Below are positions 1 to 8,523 of a stretch of DNA of 30,564 nt, piece after piece. The notes beneath the pieces are model-generated. The model worked only from the letters and a program-made list of their open reading frames with translations, was not told the DNA's origin and did not search any database. Position 1 is the first letter of the stretch. Each line of letters begins with the position of its first letter. The DNA comes from an uncultured Lachnospiraceae bacterium (lineage in GTDB: Bacteria; Bacillota; Clostridia; Lachnospirales; Lachnospiraceae), in assembly GCA_905193085.1 (NCBI GenBank), contig CAJJNI010000006.1, positions 1-30,564 of the forward strand. The letters run 5' to 3'. The position numbers and the translations under genes were made by a program.

Positions 1-134
1 ATTCGGAGCTTAATGCAGAAGAACTTCTTGACCAGGGAATCAAAGAAAACACAGTAAGACTTTCAATTGGTACAGAAAATATCGACGATATAATTGAAGA
101 CTTAGACGAAGCATTCAAGGCAATAAGTGAATAA
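1..134 (+). CDS. O-acetylhomoserine sulfhydrylase-type enzyme, C-terminal end (partial)
   Basis: Only the last 43 codons are in the window, read from base 3 to a TAA at 132-134. The translated end contains the stretch NTVRLSIGTENIDDIIEDL, which matches the C-terminus of Cys/Met-metabolism PLP-dependent enzymes, where RLS(I/V)G-E-I-DDII-DL closes the small domain. The wording best fits MetY-type O-acetylhomoserine aminocarboxypropyltransferase, which makes homocysteine from O-acetylhomoserine and sulfide. The PLP lysine lies upstream and cannot be checked, so cystathionine gamma-synthase or a related family member is possible. The gene is followed by a strong intrinsic terminator, so it ends its transcription unit. 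Confidence 0.75.
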   Translation, partial: SELNAEELLDQGIKENTVRLSIGTENIDDIIEDLDEAFKAISE

Positions 135-204
135 TAATTTATAATAAGATATCATGGTTTATAAGAATAACATAATATAGGAAAACTGCACAAGAATTTA
201 CAGA

Positions 205-260
205 CAGGAGACTGTCCTTTAGCGGTAGAGAAACGCTTTGGGACAGTCTCCTGTTTTTTT
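205..260 (+). terminator. Intrinsic terminator after the sulfhydrylase gene
   Basis: A perfect 13-bp inverted repeat pairs 205-217 (CAGGAGACTGTCC) with 241-253. A short inner AGCG/CGCT stem lies within the loop, and T7 follows at 254-260. It ends the transcript of the left-edge gene. Confidence 0.93.
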
Positions 261-276
261 ATCATGCCATAATTTG

Positions 277-479
277 TTATATGAGCCATACCGGTACATA
301 CCAGTTTTTTTCATCTATAGGCAGTAAATCATTTGCCATGCAGATTACACTGCCGGTACCAATTTCGACTTTAAGTGTTTCTAATACGCCAAAGGTTTCT
401 GTGTGTGTAACGGGCTCTAATACCTTGAAATTTTTTATTGCAGTTGCTAAAATTATTATAGTTTCATTTCTTGATTATG
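277..479 (-). pseudogene. Possible decayed gene remnant (C-terminal piece, unknown family)
   Basis: On the minus strand a frame runs without stops for about 67 codons to a TAA at 279-277. Its composition is protein-like (it contains KVEIGTGSVICMANDLL and ends NWYVPVWLI). It has no in-frame ATG near its 5' end and no ribosome binding site. It is preceded by an in-frame stop and by a terminator hairpin, so it cannot be expressed as an intact gene. I do not recognise the family. The plus strand of this interval also has an open frame, but it lacks a ribosome binding site and runs into the hairpin. Apart from the two terminators, nothing else was found between 135 and 583. Confidence 0.3.
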
Positions 480-483
480 CTAC

Positions 484-528
484 AAAAAAACCGTCCAGAC
501 TAAATTGGCATTTTAGTTTAGACGGTTT
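484..528 (-). terminator. Terminator of the tRNA-Ser transcript (partly bidirectional)
   Basis: The arms 491-504 and 512-525 form a 14-bp stem with one or two G-U type pairs. On the minus strand the stem is followed by T7 (A7 at 484-490 on the plus strand). On the plus strand only T4 follows, so the main direction is minus, ending the transcript that starts at the tRNA gene. Confidence 0.82.
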
Positions 529-583
529 TATATATTATTAAATTTAACACAGCCTGAGCTTGCTGCTTCGACTGACTAAAAAA

Positions 584-674
584 CGGAGATGAAGGGATTC
601 GAACCCCCGTACCGGCATTAAACCGATAAACTGATTTCGAGTCAGCCCCGTTACGACCACTTCGGTACATCTCC
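584..674 (-). tRNA. tRNA-Ser, anticodon CGA
   Basis: The reverse complement folds as a 91-nt class II tRNA. The acceptor stem is GGAGATG/CATCTCC with discriminator G at 584. A 5-bp anticodon stem holds the loop CTCGAAA, giving anticodon CGA for UCG codons. A long variable arm is typical of tRNA-Ser, and the T-arm contains GGTTCGAATCC. CCA is not encoded. T6 follows the 3' end directly. A promoter at 707-734 serves it alone. Confidence 0.96.
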
Positions 675-706
675 GTAGTATTTGCGCAAAGCAAAACACT
701 TTTCTA

Positions 707-734
707 AGTATATCACAATATTTATAAAAATCAA
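707..734 (-). promoter_or_regulatory. Promoter of tRNA-Ser
   Basis: On the minus strand TTGATT (734-729) is followed by a 16-nt spacer and TATACT (712-707) with an upstream TG dinucleotide (extended -10). The expected start lies about 25 nt before the mature tRNA 5' end. Confidence 0.65.
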
Positions 735-744
735 ACTATTTTTG

Positions 745-773
745 TTGTTAGAATTGAAAAAATGAGATATAAT
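745..773 (+). promoter_or_regulatory. SigA-type promoter of the pfk-dnaX-recR-tkt run
   Basis: TTGTTA at 745-750 and TATAAT at 768-773 are separated by exactly 17 nt, a near-consensus vegetative promoter. It lies 57 nt before the ATG of the phosphofructokinase gene and is divergent from the tRNA promoter. Confidence 0.8.
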
Positions 774-829
774 GGTACTAAGATATTTTTTGCAGATTTA
801 ACAAAAATAATTTGGAAAGGATGAAACAT

Positions 830-1903
830 ATGCTTCGTATAGGTATTCTTACAAGTGGTGGGGATTGTCAGGCACTTAATGCGGCAATGCGTGGTGTTGT
901 TAAGACACTTTATAACAAATTAGACAATGTAGAAATTTATGGAATTGAAGAAGGATATAGAGGACTTATTTATAGTAAATATCATTTGCTGGACAGCAGA
1001 GAGTTTTCCGGTATTCTTACAAAAGGAGGAACAATTCTCGGCTCATCAAGACAGCCATTTAAGTTGATGAGAGTTCCTGATGAGAACGGACTTGACAAAG
1101 TTGAGGCCATGAAAAGCACTTACCATAAGTTAAACCTTGATTGTCTTGTAATTCTTGGCGGTAACGGTACACATAAGACAGCTAACCTTTTGAGCGAGGA
1201 AGGTCTTAATATAGTAACATTGCCAAAGACAATAGATAATGATATCTGGGGAACCGATATGACCTTCGGTTTTCAGAGTGCTGTAAATATTGCAACAGAT
1301 GCAATTGACTGCATTCACACAACAGCAGCTTCACATGGAAGAGTGTTTATCGTTGAAGTAATGGGTCATAAAGTGGGCTGGCTTACACTTCATGCAGGAA
1401 TTGCAGGCGGTGCCGATATAATTCTTGTGCCGGAAATTCCATACGATATTAACAAAGTGGCACAGGCAATTGAGAGAAGAGAGAAAGCAGGAAAGAGATT
1501 TACAATTCTTGCTGTTGCAGAAGGTGCTATATCAAAAGAAGATGCAGCTTTATCAAAGAAAGAATACAAAGAAAAATTAAAAAAATCAAAGTTCCCGTCA
1601 ATTTCTTATGAGCTGGCAGACCAGATACGGCAGCTTACAGGTCATGAAATAAGAATTACAGTTCCGGGTCATACACAAAGGGGCGGCTCACCATGTCCAT
1701 ATGACAGAGTAATTTCAACAAGATTCGGTGCGGCAGCAGCCGAGCTTATATTAAACAAAGAATACGGTTATATGGTTGGTATGATTAATGGAGAAATCAA
1801 GAAAGTTCCACTTTCAGAAGTTGCCGGTAAATTAAAGACAATAGATCCGAACTGCTCAATAATAAAAGAAGCCAAAGATGTTGGAATAAGTTTTGGGGAT
1901 TAA
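830..1903 (+). CDS. pfkA: 6-phosphofructokinase (group III-like)
   Basis: The 357-residue protein phosphorylates fructose 6-phosphate in glycolysis. The N-terminal GILTSGGDCQALNAAMR is the nucleotide/phosphoryl donor loop, GGNGT lies at 110-114, PKTIDND at 132-138 (Asp136 is the likely catalytic base) and VEVMGH at 175-180. Gly113 at the position that is Asp in pyrophosphate enzymes suggests ATP use. Lys133, where E. coli PfkA has Gly, is typical of PPi enzymes and of the ATP-dependent group III. The usual Asp of GGDG is Asn112, so donor choice should be treated as open. I chose ATG 830 because GGAAAGG (814-820) lies 9 nt upstream; TTG 812 and ATG 821 overlap or abut that site. It is first in a run with dnaX, whose ATG follows its stop by 1 nt. 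Confidence 0.93.
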   Translation: MLRIGILTSGGDCQALNAAMRGVVKTLYNKLDNVEIYGIEEGYRGLIYSKYHLLDSREFSGILTKGGTILGSSRQPFKLMRVPDENGLDKVEAMKSTYHKLNLDCLVILGGNGTHKTANLLSEEGLNIVTLPKTIDNDIWGTDMTFGFQSAVNIATDAIDCIHTTAASHGRVFIVEVMGHKVGWLTLHAGIAGGADIILVPEIPYDINKVAQAIERREKAGKRFTILAVAEGAISKEDAALSKKEYKEKLKKSKFPSISYELADQIRQLTGHEIRITVPGHTQRGGSPCPYDRVISTRFGAAAAELILNKEYGYMVGMINGEIKKVPLSEVAGKLKTIDPNCSIIKEAKDVGISFGD

Positions 1904-1904
1904 C

Positions 1905-3482
1905 ATGTCATACACAGCATTATACAGAAAATTCCGTCCTGCGGTATTTGAAGATGTCAAAGGGCAGGACCACATAGTAACAACATTAAAGAATCAGATA
2001 CAGGCAAACAGAATTGGACATGCATATCTTTTTTGTGGAACAAGAGGAACCGGAAAAACATCAGTTGCAAAAATATTTGCAAAAGCGGTAAACTGTGAAA
2101 ATCCTGTTGATGGAAGTCCCTGCGGAAAATGCAGCATATGTGAAGCAATAACAAAAGGTTCGTCGATGAATGTTATAGAGATAGATGCTGCTTCAAATAA
2201 CGGTGTGGATAACATCAGGGAAATAAGAAATGAAGTAGAATATTCACCTACAACGGGTAAATATAAGGTTTATATCATAGATGAGGTGCATATGCTGTCT
2301 ATGGGGGCATTTAATGCGCTTCTTAAGACACTGGAAGAACCGCCTTCATATGTAATATTTATACTTGCAACAACAGAAGTCCACAAAATACCGATAACAA
2401 TATTATCAAGATGCCAGAGGTATGATTTCAGACGTATTTCAATAGAGACAATCTCAGACCGTATGAAAGAGCTTCTTGACACAGAAGGTCAGGAGTATGA
2501 AGATAAGGCTGTGCGTTATGTTGCCAAAATGGGTGACGGTTCAATGCGAGATGCTTTAAGTCTTCTCGACCAGTGTATAGCATTCCATATTGGAGAGTGT
2601 CTCACATATGATAAAGTTTTAGAGGTGCTTGGCGCAGTTGATACCGAAGTATTTACACAAATGTTTGGCTATATAATAAAGAAAGACATTTCGTCACTTA
2701 TGCAGATGGTAGAGAATATAATAATGCAGGGCAGAGAGCTGACGCAGTTCGTAAATGAATTTACATGGTATTTCAGAAATTTGCTTTTAATACAAGGTTC
2801 TGATAATATGGAAGATGTGCTTGATGTTTCGGCAGAACAGTTAGATTCCTTAAAAGAATCATCAAAGCTTGCTGATGCCGATACTCTTATACGGTATATA
2901 AGGATATTTTCAGATTTGTCAAACGAAATGAAATATGCCTCACAGAAAAGAATACTTCTTGAGGTAGCACTTATTAAATTATGTAAACCACAGATGCAGC
3001 AGGATTCATCTGCCATACTTGAGCGTATAAAGCAGATAGAAGAGCGGCTGGAAAATGGCGATTTCAATATTGCGGCAGCAGATAATGCGACTGCGCAGAA
3101 TCAGAACATACAGAGCGTGCAGAGTACACAACCACAGACTCCGAAAATACGACAGGATGCAGTTCCACAAGATTTAAGACAGGTGGTTGCTAACTGGAGT
3201 ACGGTTGTAGGGCAGTTTTCGCCGCCATCTTCGTCATTTCTTAAGAAATGTCAGTTGTCACTTGGAACTGATAATACATTAGAACTTATATTTGATGACG
3301 ATATGGCTGCAAAATGGTTTGAAGATGGCAGACGAATTGAAGAATTAAAGACAGTCATAGAAAATACAATAGATAAGACCGTACAATTCAGAATCAGGTT
3401 AAATGATACCGGTCGCAGTAAAGAGGAAATGTTTGTAGACCTTTCAAAGGTTATACAGATGCCTATAGATATAGAAGAATAA
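1905..3482 (+). CDS. dnaX: DNA polymerase III subunit gamma/tau
   Basis: The 525-residue clamp-loader ATPase opens the beta clamp and organises the replisome. The start MSYTALYRKFRP is the family's conserved N-terminus, so ATG 1905 is preferred to TTG 1893. Walker A GTRGTGKTS is at 45-53, a four-cysteine zinc module at Cys64, 73, 76 and 79, the DEVH Walker B box at 126-129 and the SRC sensor box at 168-170. After a polar Gln-rich linker (about 375-420) comes the tau-type C-terminal domain. I saw no strong slippery heptamer for a shortened gamma form. A weak GGGG at 1895-1898 may aid initiation; with the pfk stop just upstream, translational coupling is likely. Confidence 0.97.
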   Translation: MSYTALYRKFRPAVFEDVKGQDHIVTTLKNQIQANRIGHAYLFCGTRGTGKTSVAKIFAKAVNCENPVDGSPCGKCSICEAITKGSSMNVIEIDAASNNGVDNIREIRNEVEYSPTTGKYKVYIIDEVHMLSMGAFNALLKTLEEPPSYVIFILATTEVHKIPITILSRCQRYDFRRISIETISDRMKELLDTEGQEYEDKAVRYVAKMGDGSMRDALSLLDQCIAFHIGECLTYDKVLEVLGAVDTEVFTQMFGYIIKKDISSLMQMVENIIMQGRELTQFVNEFTWYFRNLLLIQGSDNMEDVLDVSAEQLDSLKESSKLADADTLIRYIRIFSDLSNEMKYASQKRILLEVALIKLCKPQMQQDSSAILERIKQIEERLENGDFNIAAADNATAQNQNIQSVQSTQPQTPKIRQDAVPQDLRQVVANWSTVVGQFSPPSSSFLKKCQLSLGTDNTLELIFDDDMAAKWFEDGRRIEELKTVIENTIDKTVQFRIRLNDTGRSKEEMFVDLSKVIQMPIDIEE

Positions 3483-3495
3483 GGAGGATATTTTA

Positions 3496-3855
3496 ATGGC
3501 AAAAAGAGGAGGTTTTCCTGGAGGAATGCCGGGAAACATGAATAATCTCATGAAACAGGCGCAGAAAATGCAGCGTCAGATGGAAGAGACAACAAAACAG
3601 ATTGAAGAAGCAGAGGTAACAGGAACAGCCGGAGGCGGAGTTGTTGAAGTAACAATGTCCGGAAAAAAAGAAGTTACTAAAGTTCATATAAAAGAAGAAG
3701 CTGTAGACCCTGATGATGTAGAAATGCTCGAAGATTTAGTAATGGCTGCTACAAATGAAGCCCTTCGTCAGATAGAAGAGCTTTCAGCACAATCAATGTC
3801 TAAGATTACAGGCGGTTTAGGAAATATGGGTGGTCTTGGAGGACTTCCTTTCTAA
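3496..3855 (+). CDS. YbaB/EbfC family nucleoid-associated protein
   Basis: A 119-residue DNA-binding protein of the YbaB/EbfC family, which forms tweezer-shaped dimers. It begins MAKRGGFPGGMPGN, a Gly/Met-rich head common in Firmicute members. A long helix MKQAQKMQRQMEE follows, then the beta core with TGTAGGGVVEVTMSGK, and a Gly-rich tail. The ribosome binding site GGAGG (3483-3487) is 8 nt upstream. It lies between dnaX and recR, the classical arrangement in bacteria, and its stop codon overlaps the recR start. Confidence 0.96.
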   Translation: MAKRGGFPGGMPGNMNNLMKQAQKMQRQMEETTKQIEEAEVTGTAGGGVVEVTMSGKKEVTKVHIKEEAVDPDDVEMLEDLVMAATNEALRQIEELSAQSMSKITGGLGNMGGLGGLPF

Positions 3856-4451
3856 TGGAATTTTACAGCGATAATATAAGCAGACTTGTGGAAAATCTGT
3901 CAGTTCTTCCCGGCATCGGTGCCAAAACCGCACAGCGGCTTGCTTTTCATATTCTGGGAATGCCGCAGGAGCAGGTAGAAAAAATGGCAGCTGCAATCGT
4001 AGATGCCAAAAGAGGAATACATTTTTGCAAAGAGTGCCAGACATTAACTGATACAGAACTTTGCCCTATTTGTGCAAATAAAGAAAGAGACCACAGCACA
4101 ATAATGGTAGTTGAAGACACAAGAGATTTGGCAGCATATGAGAAAACAGGAGAATACAAAGGCGTTTATCATGTTCTGCATGGAACAATTTCGCCGATGC
4201 TTGGCAGAGGTCCTGAGGATATCAGGCTGAAGGAACTGATAAAACGTCTTGAAGGCGATGTTAAAGAACTGATAATTGCGACAAATTCAAGTGTTGAAGG
4301 CGAAGCAACCGCAATGTATATAAGTAAGCTTGTAAAACCAACCGGGATAAAAGTTACAAGAATAGCCAGTGGAGTTCCCGTTGGCGGTGATTTGGAATAT
4401 ATAGATGAAGTAACGCTTGCCTATGCATTAAAAGGCAGGATAGAGTTATAA
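3855..4451 (+). CDS. recR: Recombination mediator RecR
   Basis: A 198-residue protein that acts with RecO/RecF to load RecA at gaps. In order it has a helix-hairpin-helix (LPGIGAKTAQRLAFHIL, about 17-34), a C4 zinc finger (CKEC...CPIC, about 56-72) and a Toprim domain beginning VVEDTRDLAAYE and ending with the conserved PVGGDLEYIDEVTL segment. Length matches the family. The start ATG shares its A with the TAA stop of the ybaB gene, and GGAGG at 3839-3843 lies inside that gene, so the two are translationally coupled. Confidence 0.98.
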   Translation: MEFYSDNISRLVENLSVLPGIGAKTAQRLAFHILGMPQEQVEKMAAAIVDAKRGIHFCKECQTLTDTELCPICANKERDHSTIMVVEDTRDLAAYEKTGEYKGVYHVLHGTISPMLGRGPEDIRLKELIKRLEGDVKELIIATNSSVEGEATAMYISKLVKPTGIKVTRIASGVPVGGDLEYIDEVTLAYALKGRIEL

Positions 4452-4462
4452 AGGAGGATATT

Positions 4463-5158
4463 ATGTTAGAAGAATTAAAACAGCAGGTATACGAAGCAAA
4501 TATGGAGCTTCCAAAAAGAGGACTTGTAGTCTACACATGGGGAAATGTCAGTGGTTTTGATAAAGAGACAGGATATTTCGCAATTAAGCCAAGTGGTGTA
4601 GAATATGACGACCTTACACCGGACGATATGGTAATCATGGATTTAGACGGTAATAAGATAGAAGGAAAATACAATCCTTCATCAGATACTGCTACACATA
4701 TAGAATTATATAAGGCATTCAAAAATATCGGTGGTGTAGTACATACACATTCACAGTGGGCAACACAGTGGGCACAGGCAGGAAGAAGTATTCCAAGCTA
4801 CGGAACAACTCATGCAGATTATTTCTATGGAGATATTCCATGTGCAAGAAGCTTGACAAAAGAAGAAATCGATGAAGCTTACGAAAAGAACACAGGACTT
4901 GTAATAATTGAGACATTTAAAGAGAAGAATCCTGAGTATGTACCGGGAGTGCTCTGCACTAACCACGGTCCTTTTGCATGGGGCAAAGATGCCAAAGAAG
5001 CTGTACATAATGCTGTTGTATTAGAAGAGTGTGCTAAGATGGCTTATTATACAGAGTGCATCAATCCAAGAGTACAGCCAATACCACAGGCATTGATGGA
5101 CAAGCATTTCCTTAGAAAACATGGAGAAAATGCATACTATGGACAGGGTAACAAATAA
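4463..5158 (+). CDS. araD: L-ribulose-5-phosphate 4-epimerase
   Basis: A 231-residue class II aldolase-family enzyme that interconverts L-ribulose 5-phosphate and D-xylulose 5-phosphate; E. coli AraD has the same length. Zn ligands are visible in HTHS (His94, His96) and CTNHGPF (His168). WGNVSGFD (26-33) and IKPSGV (41-46) form the phosphate site, and Asp75 is in the SSDT motif. Because the next genes are transaldolase and transketolase, it probably feeds pentoses into the non-oxidative pentose-phosphate pathway. Close homologues such as UlaF/SgbE share the fold and act on the same compound. The ribosome binding site AAGGAGG at 4451-4457 is strong. No arabinose isomerase or kinase is nearby. 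Confidence 0.92.
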   Translation: MLEELKQQVYEANMELPKRGLVVYTWGNVSGFDKETGYFAIKPSGVEYDDLTPDDMVIMDLDGNKIEGKYNPSSDTATHIELYKAFKNIGGVVHTHSQWATQWAQAGRSIPSYGTTHADYFYGDIPCARSLTKEEIDEAYEKNTGLVIIETFKEKNPEYVPGVLCTNHGPFAWGKDAKEAVHNAVVLEECAKMAYYTECINPRVQPIPQALMDKHFLRKHGENAYYGQGNK

Positions 5159-5196
5159 AATAACATAAATAATACAAATTAAGGAGGAACAAAATT

Positions 5197-5856
5197 ATGA
5201 AATTTTTTGTTGATACTGCAAAAATCGAGGACATTAAGAAAGCAAATGATATGGGAGTTATCTGTGGTGTAACAACTAACCCATCACTTATAGCTAAAGA
5301 AGGTGGAAGAACACAGGAAGATGTTTTGAAAGAAATCGCTTCAATCGTTGACGGACCAATCAGCGGAGAAGTTAAAGCTACAACTGTAGACGCAGAAGGA
5401 ATGATTAAAGAAGGTAGAGAAATCGCAAAACTTCACAAAAACATGGTTGTTAAAATTCCTATGACAGTAGAAGGCTTAAAGGCAACGAAAGTATTATCAT
5501 CAGAAGGAATCAAGACAAATGTAACACTTATTTTCTCAGCTAACCAGGCACTTCTTGCTGCAAGAGCAGGTGCTACATATGTATCACCATTCTTAGGACG
5601 TCTTGATGATATTTCACAGCCTGGTATTGATTTGATTCGTGATATCGCAGAGATTTTTGATATTCACTGCATCGAGACAGAAATTATTGCTGCAAGCGTT
5701 CGTAATCCTATCCATGTTACAGATTGTGCTCTTGCAGGTGCAGACATTGCTACAGTACCATATGCAGTAATTGAACAGATGACAAAACACCCATTAACAA
5801 CACAGGGTATCGAGAAATTCCAGAAAGACTATATCGCAGTATTTGGAGATAAATAA
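5197..5856 (+). CDS. tal: Transaldolase (short TalC/MipB-type)
   Basis: A 219-residue short transaldolase/fructose-6-phosphate aldolase family member of the cytosolic pentose-phosphate pathway. The N-terminus MKFFVDTAKIEDI carries Asp6; GVTTNPSLIAKE follows at 24-35; the Schiff-base lysine is Lys86 in VVKIPMT. These short proteins are most often true transaldolases in Gram-positive bacteria, while a few are fructose-6-phosphate aldolases; sequence reading alone does not separate them. Preceded by AAGGAGG and 16 nt before transketolase, its reaction partner. Confidence 0.93.
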   Translation: MKFFVDTAKIEDIKKANDMGVICGVTTNPSLIAKEGGRTQEDVLKEIASIVDGPISGEVKATTVDAEGMIKEGREIAKLHKNMVVKIPMTVEGLKATKVLSSEGIKTNVTLIFSANQALLAARAGATYVSPFLGRLDDISQPGIDLIRDIAEIFDIHCIETEIIAASVRNPIHVTDCALAGADIATVPYAVIEQMTKHPLTTQGIEKFQKDYIAVFGDK

Positions 5857-5872
5857 ATAAGGAGGGGAATCA

Positions 5873-7858
5873 ATGAGTAATATTGATACAATGTCAGTAA
5901 ATGCTATTCGTGTATTGGCGGCAGATTCTATTCAGAGAGCAAAATCAGGACATCCGGGTTTACCACTTGGCGCAGCAGCTGCTGCATATGAATTGTGGGC
6001 AAAGCATATGAATCATAATCCGAAGAATCCGGACTGGGCAAACCGTGACCGTTTTATTCTTTCAGGTGGACATGGTTCAACACTTTTATATTCATTATTT
6101 CATTTATTTGGATATGGCAATTTATCAATTGAAGAATTAAAAAGATTCCGTCAGGACGGTTCATTAACACCGGGTCATCCTGAATACAAGCATACAGTAG
6201 GTGTAGAGGCAACAACAGGTCCTCTTGGCGCAGGTATGGGTATGGCTGTAGGTATGGCTATGGCAGAAGCACATCTTGCTACAGTATTCAATAAGGAAGG
6301 TTTTCCTGTTGTAGACCATTACACATATGTATTAGGTGGAGATGGCTGTATGATGGAAGGTATTTCATCAGAAGCATTTTCACTTGCAGGAACACTTGGA
6401 TTAAATAAGCTTATCGTCCTTTACGATTCAAACAATATTTCAATCGAAGGAAGCACAGATATCGCTTTCACAGAAAATGTTCAGAAGCGTTTTGAAGCAT
6501 TTGGTTTCCAGACACTTGTAGTAGAAGATGGAAACAACCTTGAAGAAATCGGTAAAGCAATCGAAGAAGCAAAGGCAGATAAGACAAGACCTTCAATGAT
6601 TACAATCAAGACACAGATAGGTTTCGGCTGTCCTGCAAAACAGGGTAAGGCAAGTGCTCATGGCGAACCTCTCGGTGAAGAAAATGTAAAGGCATTAAAA
6701 GAAAACTTGGGTTATCCTGCTGATAAAGACTTCTATGTACCTGAAGAAGTGTACGACAACTATAGAAAGATAACAGAAGAAAAAGGTAAAGTAGAAGAAG
6801 AATGGAATAAGCTTTTTGCAGATTATTGTGCTAAATATCCTGAAATGAAAGAATTATGGGATAAGTATCATGATGAAAATGCAGCAGATTATCTTATCGA
6901 TGATGAAGATTTCTGGGCATATGAAGATGCACCACAGGCAACAAGAAATCTTTCGGGAACAATGATTAACAGAATCAAAGATATTCTTCCTAATTTTATT
7001 GGTGGTTCAGCAGACCTGGCACCATCAAACAAGACAAATATGAAAGATGCCGGAGATTTCTCAAAAGACAACTATGGCGGAAGAAACTTACACTTCGGTG
7101 TTCGTGAAATTGCTATGGCAGCTATTGGAAACGGACTTGCTCTTCATGGTGGGTTAAAACCATATGTTGCAACATTCTTTGTATTCAGCGATTATACAAA
7201 ACCAATGGCAAGACTTGCTGCAATAATGGGACTTCCTCTCACATATGTCTTCACACATGACAGTATCGGTGTTGGAGAAGACGGACCTACACATGAGCCT
7301 GTTGAACAGCTTGCAATGCTTCGTTCACTGCCAAACTTCAATGTGTTCCGTCCTGCTGATGCGACAGAAACAGCAGCGGCATGGTACTATGCTATAACAA
7401 ATAAGACAACTCCTACAGCTCTTGCACTTACAAGACAGAATCTCCCACAGCTTTCAGGTTCAAGCAAAGAAGCATTAAAGGGTGGATATATAATAGAAGA
7501 TTCAACTAAAGAGACACCAGATGCAATTATTATGGCAAGTGGTTCAGAAGTAAGTCTTGCAGTAGATGCAAAAGCAGAGCTTGCAAAAGACGGAATAGAT
7601 GTCAGAGTAGTAAGTATGCCATGTATGGACTTGTTTGAAAAACAGTCAGACGAATATAAGGAGAAAGTTCTTCCAAAATCAGTTAGAAAGAGAGTGGCAG
7701 TAGAAGCACTTTCAGGATTCGGCTGGGGCAGGTATGTAGGTCTTGACGGAGCATATATCACTATGGATGGTTTTGGTGCAAGTGCACCATACAGCGTACT
7801 TTTCCCTAAGTTTGGATTTACGGTTGACAATGTAGTAAAGACTGTAAAAGGACTGTAG
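5873..7858 (+). CDS. tkt: Transketolase
   Basis: A 661-residue full-length ThDP enzyme that transfers two-carbon units between ketose and aldose phosphates. The N-terminal SVNAIRVLAADSIQRAKSGH carries the substrate-binding His. The ThDP signature begins GGDGCMMEG and ends DSNNISIEG. The pyrimidine-domain catalytic Glu is in FGVREIAMAAIGNGLALHGG, and HDSIGVGEDGPTHEP and the C-terminal domain are present. Ribosome binding site AGGAGG lies 8 nt upstream. It is clearly the housekeeping enzyme, distinct from the DXS-like paralog at 27643. Confidence 0.97.
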   Translation: MSNIDTMSVNAIRVLAADSIQRAKSGHPGLPLGAAAAAYELWAKHMNHNPKNPDWANRDRFILSGGHGSTLLYSLFHLFGYGNLSIEELKRFRQDGSLTPGHPEYKHTVGVEATTGPLGAGMGMAVGMAMAEAHLATVFNKEGFPVVDHYTYVLGGDGCMMEGISSEAFSLAGTLGLNKLIVLYDSNNISIEGSTDIAFTENVQKRFEAFGFQTLVVEDGNNLEEIGKAIEEAKADKTRPSMITIKTQIGFGCPAKQGKASAHGEPLGEENVKALKENLGYPADKDFYVPEEVYDNYRKITEEKGKVEEEWNKLFADYCAKYPEMKELWDKYHDENAADYLIDDEDFWAYEDAPQATRNLSGTMINRIKDILPNFIGGSADLAPSNKTNMKDAGDFSKDNYGGRNLHFGVREIAMAAIGNGLALHGGLKPYVATFFVFSDYTKPMARLAAIMGLPLTYVFTHDSIGVGEDGPTHEPVEQLAMLRSLPNFNVFRPADATETAAAWYYAITNKTTPTALALTRQNLPQLSGSSKEALKGGYIIEDSTKETPDAIIMASGSEVSLAVDAKAELAKDGIDVRVVSMPCMDLFEKQSDEYKEKVLPKSVRKRVAVEALSGFGWGRYVGLDGAYITMDGFGASAPYSVLFPKFGFTVDNVVKTVKGL

Positions 7859-7861
7859 TAT

Positions 7862-8458
7862 ATGCGTAAAAGACTGGCAAAAGCAGCAAAAAATATCAAA
7901 TCGGAAACGAACAGGGAATATTATGAAACTGTCCGCGATATATTAGAACATCCTGTAGTGAGAAAAATGAGTGAATTTAAACATCATTACGGGACAAGCT
8001 GTTACAGACATTGCCTTAATGTGTCATATATGAATTTTATAATATGCAAAAAACTGCATTTAGATGCCCGGGCAGCAGCCCGGGCAGGAATGCTTCATGA
8101 CCTGTTTTTATATGACTGGCATAAACATGCGAAGGAAACGGGAAATCATTTTCATGGACTGACACATCCGAGGTATGCGATGAAAATGGCAGAGAAGAAT
8201 TTTGAATTGAGTAAGAAAGAAAAAGAAATAATACTTCATCATATGTGGCCGCTTACGATAACTTTACCTACAAGTAAGGAAGGTTTTATAATAACCATCA
8301 CAGATAAAATTGGCGGTCTGCTTGAGATGACAGATTATTTTACAGAGAAAATTTTCCCTTCAAGAAAAACAATAGATGATAATATAACCTCGCTTAATGA
8401 GATGCTTTTATCATTTATAAATGATAAGACAGGCTTTTTTGATTCGTCTGATAAATAA
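7862..8458 (+). CDS. HD-domain metal-dependent phosphohydrolase-like protein
   Basis: A 198-residue cytosolic protein with an HD signature: His50 (SCYRHCLNVS), His79-Asp80 (AGMLHDLFLYDW), further His126-His127 (ILHHMWP) and Asp148 (ITDKI), the expected metal ligands. Members hydrolyse phosphate esters of nucleotides or related compounds, but the substrate here is unknown. It starts 3 nt after the transketolase stop, so it is probably co-transcribed with it. No clear terminator follows; the next unit has its own promoter. Confidence 0.85.
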   Translation: MRKRLAKAAKNIKSETNREYYETVRDILEHPVVRKMSEFKHHYGTSCYRHCLNVSYMNFIICKKLHLDARAAARAGMLHDLFLYDWHKHAKETGNHFHGLTHPRYAMKMAEKNFELSKKEKEIILHHMWPLTITLPTSKEGFIITITDKIGGLLEMTDYFTEKIFPSRKTIDDNITSLNEMLLSFINDKTGFFDSSDK

Positions 8459-8523
8459 TAAAATTATACAATACAGCACTAAAATTTGTACTATATTACC
8501 GCAAAATATATTAAAATTTGTTG

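Noticed and set aside
135..204. Possible promoter-like AT-rich stretch before the first terminator
   Set aside because: No paired -35/-10 of good quality and no gene follows before the terminator.
281..541. Plus-strand open frame of 86 codons
   Set aside because: No ribosome binding site, and its end runs through a terminator hairpin.
1905..3482. Programmed frameshift in dnaX
   Set aside because: No A-rich slippery heptamer with a following hairpin and in-frame stop was found.
7387..7899. Minus-strand open frame of 170 codons opposite transketolase
   Set aside because: It is the shadow of a well-conserved gene, with Ser/Ala-rich low-information sequence and no motif.
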